46,380 nt of DNA from an uncultured Clostridium sp. (lineage in GTDB: Bacteria > Bacillota > Clostridia > TANB77 > CAG-508): positions 1-46,380 of the forward strand of contig CAMMLJ010000012.1 in the NCBI GenBank assembly GCA_946497695.1. Reading direction: 5' to 3'. Shown piece after piece: positions 27,832 through 36,600 of this stretch. The notes below the pieces were generated by a model that made no database searches, was not told the origin of the DNA, and was given only the letters and a program-made list of their open reading frames with translations. Each line of letters begins with the position of its first letter. The first letter of the stretch is position 1. Made by a program: the position numbers and the translations under genes.

Positions 27832-27920
27832 TTTTCTTCCTTTAACATTTTTTGCTCTGTTGTATATGGGGCTCCTTCATGTTTTGTTTCATCTATTATT
27901 GGTTCAGCTAAAGGCTCTCC
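27771..27920 (-). other. Short open stretch with repeated YFDT motifs, possible gene remnant
   Basis: Between in-frame stops, 49 codons read as GEPLAEPIIDETKHEGAPY followed by a tail containing ENYFDTTKK and ESYFDTSK. The two YFDT units are the translations of the tandem TATCGAAATAA boxes. The first part looks like a genuine protein end, but no start or ribosome site is present. It may be the C-terminus of a lost gene. Confidence 0.25.
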
Positions 27921-27938
27921 TTATATTAATATAAGTAA

Positions 27939-27976
27939 ATAGAGCATTGCTTCCAATTCTTGGTGCAATGCTCTAT
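27939..27976 (-). repeat. Inverted repeat downstream of the PHP gene
   Basis: Perfect 12-bp arms ATAGAGCATTGC and GCAATGCTCTAT with a 14-base loop lie about 95 nt after the PHP-domain stop. Only a short T stretch (TTTACTT) follows on the minus strand, so it may be a weak terminator. Confidence 0.55.
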
Positions 27977-28070
27977 CACTTTACGGATACTATTTTTAGA
28001 CATTTTATATTATTTTTTAATTACATATTGTATAATATTCAATTTTACTAACTCTATCCTTATCTTTACT

Positions 28071-28964
28071 TTATTTTTCTAAATTTCTAAGAATCTCCTC
28101 AATAACTTCTTCTGCTAAAACAAAATCTGTATTTACAAACCCAATTTCTGGTCTAAGTCCATCTTTATTATGAAAATCAGAACCAACTGTTACAAATAAG
28201 TTGTGTTTCTTAGCAAATTCATTCCATTTTTCTGTTTCATCAAATTTCTTATCATATCTATCTACATACAAATAGTTAGCTTCTAAGGCATCAGGGTTCA
28301 TATCATTAACAATTTCCAAAATATCTTCATCGGTCAAATTATCTTCATGCACATATGCTACTGGATGTGCTAAAACCACTTTTCCATTTGCAGCTCTTAT
28401 AATTTCTGCAGCTTCTTTTGGTGTTGCACTTTCCTTTTTTACATATGCAGGACAATTTTCGTTCATTATTGTTTCTATAAATTCTCCTTTACTTGGAATA
28501 TGCCCAAATTCTGCTAATAATTTTTCTTTGTTTTTTGGATTGTTTGTTGCGTCTAAAGCTATATGTGCTTTTGTTACAGCATCTATCTTATCTAATTCTT
28601 CTACATTTATATAATATCCTAGTTCTTCTAACTTTTTAGCTACATCATGTAAATAATTATGTCTCGCATTTCTAATTTTACTTAATCTTTCTTTAAACTC
28701 TTCATCATTTAAATCTAGATTATATCCTAATACATGTACTCCTGCTTTTTTTGCTTTAGTAGAAATCTCGACTGCATTTATTATCTTTATATTTTTACTT
28801 TTTGCATATTCAAATAATTCATCATTATATGCATCTACTGTATCATGGTCTGCTATTGCAATTACAGATACTCCATTTTTATATGCTTCATCTATTACTT
28901 CTTTAGGTGTTAATGCTCCATCTGAAACTGTTGTATGAATATGTAAATCTATTCTTTTTCCCAT
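28071..28964 (-). CDS. PHP-domain metal-dependent phosphoesterase (TrpH/YciV family)
   Basis: This 297-aa protein belongs to the PHP phosphoesterases related to E. coli RnaA/YciV, which remove phosphate from 3',5'-nucleoside bisphosphates. The metal-binding motifs are visible: DLHIHTTVSDG (motif 1, HxH), AIADHDTVDAY (motif 2), the Glu in NAVEIS (motif 3), VLAHPVAY (His of a later motif), and TVGSDFHNKD near the C-terminus (last motif, DxH). The length is usual for the family. The ATG at 28964 follows AAGGAGG by 7 bases; an upstream in-frame TTG at 28988 is less likely because it would lie before that site. It lies just after a decayed small gene. Substrate not certain. Confidence 0.9.
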   Translation of the reverse strand: MGKRIDLHIHTTVSDGALTPKEVIDEAYKNGVSVIAIADHDTVDAYNDELFEYAKSKNIKIINAVEISTKAKKAGVHVLGYNLDLNDEEFKERLSKIRNARHNYLHDVAKKLEELGYYINVEELDKIDAVTKAHIALDATNNPKNKEKLLAEFGHIPSKGEFIETIMNENCPAYVKKESATPKEAAEIIRAANGKVVLAHPVAYVHEDNLTDEDILEIVNDMNPDALEANYLYVDRYDKKFDETEKWNEFAKKHNLFVTVGSDFHNKDGLRPEIGFVNTDFVLAEEVIEEILRNLEK

Positions 28965-28980
28965 TCTATCTTCCTCCTTA

Positions 28981-29396
28981 TTATTCAAGTTCAGGTCCCT
29001 CGTCTTCTTCTAATTCTCCTCTTTCCTTTGTAAGTTGCTCACCCCATCCTGTTATTCTTCTATAAAAAATTTCTTCTAATTCATGTTCCTGAAATCTTCT
29101 AAAGTTTGCTGGAGTTGCTGCTCGCGTAAGAAAATTGAACAATTCTTCTGGTGTATTTTCTCTTATTACTCTAGTTCTGCTCTTTTGTAGTGTCTCTTCC
29201 ATTCCTTCTGTAAAGTTAAATGCTGTAAAAGCTGAAAGATAATCATAAATAAAGTTATATGCCTCGTCATCATATTGCCATATTCAGCTTGTGCTTGTTC
29301 AATACTTCCGTCCTCACAAACTAACCACATCAAAAAATCAATGTTCTATATGTCTAATAAATTTATACCAGTTATTATATCATCTTTAGCACTCAT
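28981..29396 (-). pseudogene. Small decayed gene of unknown family
   Basis: The last part is open as 73 codons from an ATG at 29202 (MEETLQKSRTRVIRENTPEE ... GPELE), but coding-like sequence extends upstream in the same frame (QYDDEAYNFIYDYLSAFTAF) to a TGA at about 29283. A neighbouring frame then continues further upstream (FLMWLVCEDGSIEQAQAEYG), and before that MSAKDDIITGINLLDI ends at a TAG. One frameshift and one stop codon would join these into a protein of about 130 aa. No good ribosome site precedes the ATG at 29202. I recognise no family. It stops 16 bases before the PHP start, so the two were probably co-transcribed. Confidence 0.5.
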
Positions 29397-29435
29397 AAAT
29401 TCTTTACTAATATTTTATAACCTTTATATAAAAAA

Positions 29436-29460
29436 GAGGATATCTAATCCGAATACCCTC
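29436..29460 (-). terminator. Intrinsic terminator of the 1263-aa adhesin gene
   Basis: On the minus strand GAGGGTAT pairs with ATATCCTC (one G-T pair) around a 9-base loop and is followed by six Ts. It lies 30 nt after the stop. The plus strand also has a T-run, so it may work in both directions. Confidence 0.75.
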
Positions 29461-29489
29461 TTTTTTTGCATTTTTGTTTTAAAGATTTT

Positions 29490-32400
29490 TTAAATTACAT
29501 ATTTTTTAATTATGAATACTCCTCCACCTAGTGCTATAACTACTAAAGCTGCTATTCCGATATATAATTTTGCATCACCTAATGCTACTGTTAACATTAC
29601 TGGTGCATCATCTATATCGTCTTCGTCTTCTTTGAAGTTATCTGGCACAGAGTCTATGTCTGGTGTATTACTATCATTATAATCTTGGCTTATTTCTGCA
29701 ATATTTGTTTTTAATCCCATATTATCTTGTCCATTTATCCATGTTAAGATGATTGATACTGTAGCACTTTCACCTGGTTGTAATAATGTGTTTTCTAATA
29801 ATTTTGTTGCTACTCTTTCTTTACCATTTAAAGGCTCTCTTGTATACCAATCTGGGTTATCTTCTTGTACAAATCTTAAACCTTCTGGGATATAATCTGT
29901 AATTTCTTTTGCATATCCAGCAATTTCACCTTCATTTGTTATTTTGATTTGGAATTCAAATTTTACTGTTACTTTGTTTATATCTCTTCTTCCTAAATCT
30001 ACTTTTGCTGGTGGCTCTGGATCTTCATCTCCTGTATGTCCTGTTTCTTGCACAGTTTGTGTTCCATCTTCATCAATTATAATTGCTTTACTTACCCATT
30101 TTTTCAATGCTAAATCGAAGTATTTTACTTTTACAAATTCTTTGTCTAAGTCGTCTTCTTCGTTCCATTCATTGTTATTATCTGGTGTAGAATCTATATC
30201 ATCAATTGGATCTCCAGAACTATCACTATCATCTGCAATTTCTGCTGTATTTACTAAAATTCTATCTGATGTATTTGGTTCTGTTACTTGGAAAGCAATT
30301 TGTACATCTCTATAATCAGGATTATTTTCTGTTAGTCCTTTGTCTGGATCATATGCCTTTATTAGATTATCTCCATCATTTTCTTCTTGTGCTTTAGATA
30401 AATAATCTGTTGTTACACTTTGTCCATCTTCTGATTCTTGCCATCTATATTCTCTATTTACAGGATTATCTGGTAAAAATCTTAATCCATCTGGAATATC
30501 ATCTTTTACTTCTGTTGCATATCCATCGATTAATCCTTCATTATATATTCTTATTGTATATGTAACTACATCGCCATTTTCTACTTCTACTGGGTCTTTT
30601 GTATGGTCATATTTAATATTTCCATCTTCACCAATACTTAATTGTGGTATTCTTGTAGTTACTGCTTGATCATCTACTGCTGTAATAAATTTTCTTAAGG
30701 CTAAATCGAAGTATACTACTCTTACTTTCTCGAAGTCATCATCATCTTCTTGTCCTGGTACATATTCGTTGTTTATTTCGTCATCTTTATAGTTTGGTAA
30801 TTCTTCGTCACTTGGTACTTGTACATTGTTTGTTTCTGAATCTCTATCTATTACATCATTTCCATCAGAATCTTTTGCTTCTGTAATTTCTGCTAAGTTT
30901 GTTAGTTTCTTACCAAATTCTGCTGTATCTTTTACTCTACATGCTATTTTTACATCTTTATATGATAATGTTGTTCCGTCAAATGCTTTTAATAAGTTTT
31001 GTCTTGACGAAGTTTCTTTTGCTTTTGATAAGTAATCTGTTGTAACTGTTCTTCCATCTTCTGAAACTTGCCATTCATATTGTATATTTGTTTCATGTTC
31101 TGGTAAAAATTCTAATTCTTCTGGTAATTTATCTACTATTTGATTTGCATATCCATCTATAGAACCTTCATTATATACTCTTATTGTATATTCTACAACA
31201 TCTCCTCTTGCCATATCTAATGGTTTCTTTGGATGATTGTATGTAGCTGTTGTTGCTGTTCCATTTGCTAAGTTTGTTACATCTACTGATGGTTCTCTTC
31301 CTATTAATGTTGTTCCGTTTTTGCCTGTTATAAATTTTCTTAATGATAAATCAAATTCTTGAATAATAACTTTCTCAAAGTCATCATCATCTTCTTGTCC
31401 TGGTATATATTCTTTTCCAGAATTTATTTCGTCATCTTTATATGTTGGTAAATCTGTATCTGTTGGTAATGTAAAGTTTCCATTTGGTACAGAATCTCTA
31501 TCTGTTACTGCTCCTCCTTGACTGTCTGTTTCTTGTGTAATTTGAGCTAAATTCGTGATTTTCTTTAATGATTCTGTAGAATTCTTTACTCTACATTTTA
31601 CTTTAACTTCCTTATAATCTAATGTTGTTCCATTATATGCTTTTATTAAATTACTTGCATTTTGATCTCTATCTGCTGCTTCTGATGAATAAGCAAGTTT
31701 ATTTGTTTTTATTATTCTATTATTACTTGCATCTATTCTCCATCCATAACCTGCATTAAAGTCTGTTTCTGCTGGATAATTCTCTACATCGTTTATAAAT
31801 TCTAGTTCTGGTGGTAAATAATCTGTAATTTCTCCTACATAACCATCTAGTTCACCTTCGTTATATACTCTTATTGTATATGTAACTATATCTCCAGGTT
31901 TTACTGCTACTGGTTTTTTATTATGGTTATAAGTTGCTGTTGTAACTTTTGCTCCATCAATTGTTTTATTTAAATTTGATATATCTACTGTTGGCTCTCT
32001 ATTTATTTCTTTTCCATTTACTTCAGAAATAAATTTCCTTAATGCTAAGTCAAATTCTCTTTTTGCAACTCCAACTTCTTTTTCTCCACTTAATGGAGTT
32101 TCTTGTTTTTCTACTGCAACTAATGGTTGTACAGTATCTGGGTTTTGTGTTGTTGTCCAGAATCCTTTTGATGAAGTTCTGTATGAACCTGTATAACTAA
32201 ATTTTATTTTTGTTATGTCATCTATATTAGATGATGGAATTGAAATATAAAAGCTTTGTCCTACTAAATCTTTTATTGTTGTTCCTTGTGATACTTCTTC
32301 TTTACTTGAATTTAATAATGTGTATTTACCATTTAAGTCTGTTCCATCTTGGTCTGTAAATTTTGCATTTAATTCGAATGGTAAATCATTATTTTTATTT

Positions 32401-33281
32401 ATTTTATATGGTCCTACTATGTAGTTACCTCCATCTAATTCTACTGTTGGATTAACTTCTGTTGCTAATGTTATTGGTTCTTCTACTTTTCCATTGTGAG
32501 TTCTATAATATTCTATATTTTCTTCACTTTTAGCTGTACTTACAATGTATTGATATAGTTTTTCCATTGCATCAGCTCTTGTTTGGTTAACATCTGACAT
32601 TGTTGTATAAGAGCCTACATCTTTTTCTGCTATAGCTATTTCTTGGAATGATGGTTCTCCTGCAAAGTCTACATGGTATATATCAGGATTTTCATCTGAT
32701 TTTGTATTTGTAAAATACCATAATGCCATTTGTTGTACTACATCTATATCATCATCTGTTAATTCTTGCTTTAATGAATCAGCCATTCCAGATGCATTTA
32801 ACAAATCTTCCCTATCTTGTGCTGCTTGCTGTGTTTTTTGATTTTGAACTTCTACTGAATCACCTGATTTTGCATAATATGGTATATATGCGTGGTCTAA
32901 AATCCATGTAGCTGCATAGTAGTAATCATCGTTTTCGAAGATTGTAGGTACTAGGCTAGCTTTATCTGCAAAGTCTACCATTTTATCATATGTTTGTTTA
33001 AATGAATTTGGTGTTGCTGTGTAAAAACCTTTTTCAGCTTTTAAACAATATATTGTATTATCAAAATTCATTGTAGTTCCATCATTTTCGTATACAATAA
33101 CTTTCCAAACTTTTTTATTTCCATTGTTTATTCTATATCCATATTGCTTTCCGTTTGTTTCTCTTCTATATTCACTTAGTCCAAACGTAACTGGGTTTGT
33201 AGCTGCAAATACTGATGTTCCCATAGCTAATGCTAAAAGCATAACCATGATACTTACAGCTATTTTCTTAATAAGTTTCAT
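29490..33281 (-). CDS. Thioester-domain adhesin with DUF11-like repeat backbone
   Basis: This 1263-aa secreted protein has a signal peptide (1-27, ending SVFAA). Its N-terminal thioester domain carries the paired residues C79 (TIYCLKAEKGF) and Q184 (VVQQMALWYF), which in related adhesins form an internal thioester that bonds covalently to host surfaces. Backbone repeats of about 200 aa start near 410, 645, 860 and 1055. Each has FDLxLRKFI, YTIRVYNEGxxDGYA, D.LPEELEFLP and, except the last, YVPGQEDDDDFEKV. The Lys, Glu and Asn/Asp arrangement suggests intramolecular isopeptide bonds. The C-terminus has APVMLTVALGD, a membrane helix (about 1238-1258) and KKYVI, with no LPXTG. It is a tandem paralogue of the next gene upstream. 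Confidence 0.85.
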   Translation of the reverse strand: MKLIKKIAVSIMVMLLALAMGTSVFAATNPVTFGLSEYRRETNGKQYGYRINNGNKKVWKVIVYENDGTTMNFDNTIYCLKAEKGFYTATPNSFKQTYDKMVDFADKASLVPTIFENDDYYYAATWILDHAYIPYYAKSGDSVEVQNQKTQQAAQDREDLLNASGMADSLKQELTDDDIDVVQQMALWYFTNTKSDENPDIYHVDFAGEPSFQEIAIAEKDVGSYTTMSDVNQTRADAMEKLYQYIVSTAKSEENIEYYRTHNGKVEEPITLATEVNPTVELDGGNYIVGPYKINKNNDLPFELNAKFTDQDGTDLNGKYTLLNSSKEEVSQGTTIKDLVGQSFYISIPSSNIDDITKIKFSYTGSYRTSSKGFWTTTQNPDTVQPLVAVEKQETPLSGEKEVGVAKREFDLALRKFISEVNGKEINREPTVDISNLNKTIDGAKVTTATYNHNKKPVAVKPGDIVTYTIRVYNEGELDGYVGEITDYLPPELEFINDVENYPAETDFNAGYGWRIDASNNRIIKTNKLAYSSEAADRDQNASNLIKAYNGTTLDYKEVKVKCRVKNSTESLKKITNLAQITQETDSQGGAVTDRDSVPNGNFTLPTDTDLPTYKDDEINSGKEYIPGQEDDDDFEKVIIQEFDLSLRKFITGKNGTTLIGREPSVDVTNLANGTATTATYNHPKKPLDMARGDVVEYTIRVYNEGSIDGYANQIVDKLPEELEFLPEHETNIQYEWQVSEDGRTVTTDYLSKAKETSSRQNLLKAFDGTTLSYKDVKIACRVKDTAEFGKKLTNLAEITEAKDSDGNDVIDRDSETNNVQVPSDEELPNYKDDEINNEYVPGQEDDDDFEKVRVVYFDLALRKFITAVDDQAVTTRIPQLSIGEDGNIKYDHTKDPVEVENGDVVTYTIRIYNEGLIDGYATEVKDDIPDGLRFLPDNPVNREYRWQESEDGQSVTTDYLSKAQEENDGDNLIKAYDPDKGLTENNPDYRDVQIAFQVTEPNTSDRILVNTAEIADDSDSSGDPIDDIDSTPDNNNEWNEEDDLDKEFVKVKYFDLALKKWVSKAIIIDEDGTQTVQETGHTGDEDPEPPAKVDLGRRDINKVTVKFEFQIKITNEGEIAGYAKEITDYIPEGLRFVQEDNPDWYTREPLNGKERVATKLLENTLLQPGESATVSIILTWINGQDNMGLKTNIAEISQDYNDSNTPDIDSVPDNFKEDEDDIDDAPVMLTVALGDAKLYIGIAALVVIALGGGVFIIKKYVI

Positions 33282-33321
33282 AGTCTCGTTACCATCCTTT
33301 TTTTATAATACTACTAAGTGT

Positions 33322-33349
33322 ATTTTACTATATTCTAAATAATAGTCAA
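33322..33349 (-). promoter_or_regulatory. Candidate promoter of the 1263-aa adhesin gene
   Basis: TTGACT (33344-33349), 16 bases, then TAAAAT (33322-33327) on the minus strand, about 40 bases upstream of the start codon. The upstream adhesin gene has the same -35 sequence. Confidence 0.55.
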
Positions 33350-33506
33350 TAGCAAAAAATAGCAGTTTTTTATGGTTATTTTTTTGTGGCTCGAACCTGC
33401 TTACGGATACAGTTTTTGCTATATTCCGTCAATTTTTTTAGTCCACATTACAATTATATTACATTTTTGTTAAGTTTACAATAATTTTTTATAAAATTCG
33501 AGGTTA

Positions 33507-33537
33507 GTGGGATTTGGGGACGTTCCTTTTTTCCCAC
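33507..33537. repeat. GGGATTT-type palindromic element
   Basis: Arms GTGGGA/TCCCAC (6 bp) flank a loop with TTTGGGGACGTTCC. It sits in the 351-base gap between the two adhesin genes. The same gap holds the promoter at 33322, a TTACGGATAC motif near 33410, and the strong palindrome at 33586. Confidence 0.7.
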
Positions 33538-33585
33538 AATAGAACCTGCCAAATATATGTAGCTTTCTTTAAACGCAAAAAGGAC

Positions 33586-33618
33586 TCCTAAAATCCCGGT
33601 TTACCCGGGATTTTAGGA
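33586..33618 (-). terminator. Strong palindrome past the 1591-aa adhesin gene
   Basis: A perfect 14-bp stem (TCCTAAAATCCCGG with CCGGGATTTTAGGA) has a 5-base loop, 14 bases beyond the adhesin stop. It is the most stable member of the GGGATTT family here. On the minus strand there is only a weak T-run, so termination is likely but not certain. Confidence 0.6.
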
Positions 33619-33632
33619 ACGTCCCTTATTCC

Positions 33633-36600
33633 CTATAAAACATATCTTTTTATTGCCCAAATTCCACCTGTTAACATTGCTACTACTACAAATCCTAATC
33701 CTATATATTTTTGTGTATCACCTAGTGCTACTGTTAACATTACTGGTGCATCATCTATATCGTCTTCACCATCTGTAAAGTTATCTGGTGTTGAGTCTAT
33801 ATCTGGTGTGTCACTGTCATTATCATCTTGGCTTATTTCCGCTATATTTGTTTTTAATCCCATATTATTTGGATCATTTATCCATGTTAATAGAATTGAT
33901 ATTGTTGCACTTTCTCCTGGTTGTAATAATGTATTTGCTAATTGTTGTGTTCCAACTCTTTCTCTTCCATTTAGTGGTTCTCTTGGATACCATAATGGGT
34001 TATCTTCCCCAATAAATCTTAATCCTTCTGGGATATAGTCTGTTACTTCTGTTGCATATCCAGCAATTTCACCTTCGTTTGTTATCTTAATTTGGAATTC
34101 AAATTTTACTGTTACTCTATTTATGTCTTGTCTTCCTAAATCTACTTTTGCTGGTGTCTCTGGATCTTCATCTCCTGTATGTCCTGTTTCTATTATGTTT
34201 TGTGAGCCATCTTGGTTTGTAACGATTGCTCTACTTACCCATTTCTTTAAAGCTAAATCAAAGTATTTAACTTTTACAAATTCTTTGTCTAAGTCATCTT
34301 CTTCGTTCCACTCATTGTTGTTGTCTGGAGTAGAGTCTATATCATCTACTGGATCATTGTTTTCATCTCTGTCATCTGATATTTCTGCTGTATTTACTAA
34401 TATTCTATCTGATGTGTTTGGTTCTGTTACTCTAAATGCTATTTTTAAATCTCTATAGTCTGGGTTTGTATCCGTTATTCCTAATTCTGGATCAAATGCT
34501 TTTATTAAGTTTGCACCTTCTGTTTGTTCTTGCTCTTTAGATAGATAATCGGTCTCTATACTTGTTCCATCTTCTGATAATACCCATCTATATTCTTGGT
34601 TTATCTCGTTGTCTGGCAAGAATTCCAATCCATCTGGCACATCATCTTTTACCCTGCTTGCATAACCTGCCATCATACCTTCATTATAAATTCTTAATGT
34701 ATATGTTACTATATTACCATTTTCTACTTCTACAGGATCTTTTGTATGGTTATAATCTATATTTCCATCTTCACCAATACTTAGTTGTGGTATTCTGTTT
34801 GTTATTTCTGTATCATCTACTGCTGTTATGAATTTTCTTAATGCTAAATCGAAATATACTACTTTTACCTTTTCGAAGTCATCGTCATCTTCTTGACCAG
34901 GTACATAGTCTTTATCTATTTCGTCATCTTTATAATTTGGTAAATCTTCGTCTGTTGGTACTTCTACATTATCTGTTTCAGAATCTCTGTCTACTACATC
35001 ATTTCCATCTGAATCTTTAGACTCTGTTATTTCTGCTAAGTTTGTTAGCTTTTTACCAACTTCTGCAGTATCTTTTATTTTACATGCTATCTTTACATCT
35101 TTATAATCCAATGTTGTTCCATCAAAAGCTTTTAATAAGTTTTGTCTTGATGATGTTTCTTTTTCTTTTGATAAATAATCTGTTGTAACAATTCTTCCAT
35201 CACTTGATACTTGCCATTCATATTCTTGGTTTATTTCGTGATCTGGTAAGTATTCTAGTTCCTCTGGTAAATAATCTGTTATTTCATTTGCATAACCATC
35301 TTTAGACCCTTCATTATATACTCTTATAGTATATATTATAATGTCTCCTCTTTGCATCTGTATTGGATCTTTTGGATGATTATATATTGCTGTTGTATCA
35401 CTTCCATCAGCTAATTGTGTTACATCAACTTGTGGTTCTCTATTTGTTAATGTTATATCATTTCTACCAGTTATAAATTTTCTTAATGCTAAGTCAAAAT
35501 ATACTACTTTTAATTTTTCGAAGTCATCATCATCTTCTTGACCTTTGAAGTAATAATCATCATCTGTTAAATCTTCTTTATTATTATTTCCAGTATAATC
35601 TTCCATATTATCTTTATTTACATCTGGATGTGTTCCTGGAACAGAATCCCTATCTGCATTTTCCTCGTTTGTTATTGTTACATTTGATTCTGCATCATAT
35701 TCTTCGGAAATCCATGCGACATTTGTTAAGATTTGCTCTTTATATGTTGGGACTGCTGTTACTGCGCATTCTATTTGTATTGTTTCTGAATCTAATGTAG
35801 TTCCATTATATGCATCAAGATTATCTGTATTTGATGTTCTTCTTAATTTTAATAGATTATCTGTTTCACTATAAGAATCCAATTCAAAATTTCCAGACAC
35901 TACTCTATTAAATACTAAGCCTGTTGGTAATTGGTCTTGTAACTTTGTTGCTCTACCTGGTTTTTGTCCTTCATTATATATCATAAGATTGTATATTACT
36001 TTGTCACCTGTTGTTACTGCAACTGGATCTTTTCTGTGCTTATAACTTGCTGTTGTTCCAGTTGTAAGCGATGTTGTATCTATAACTGGTACTCTAGTAT
36101 TTGCAACATTTTCTCCATTTACTTGTGTTATATATTTTCTTAATGCTAAATCAAAATATTTTGCTTTGTTTTCTACTGTTACTGTTATTGTATTTCCGCT
36201 TAAGCTTATATCTGCTCCATTTTGTGCATTTGTTATTACCGCATCTGACATTTTATATGTATTATTTTCGAATACTTTTGTTACTTGCACTGTTATTGGT
36301 GCTGTTATTATTTTTTCATATCCTGCTGGAGCTTGTGTTTCTTCGATTGTTATTGTATCTGTTCCTGTAGCTGTTACTGCAATTGGCCCTATATTTATTT
36401 CTCCACTTGCATTTGTTGTTTGTGTTACTTCTCCATTTGGTGAATTTATTTTAAATTCTGCACCTTCTAATTTATTACTTGTTCCTTCTTCTACCTTTAC
36501 AAGTTTTAGGTTATATTCGCTTGTTTTTGGAATTAATTTATTCTCTACTGTTACTGTTATTGTATTTCCTGATAATGTTAAACTTGCTCCTGTTTGTGCA

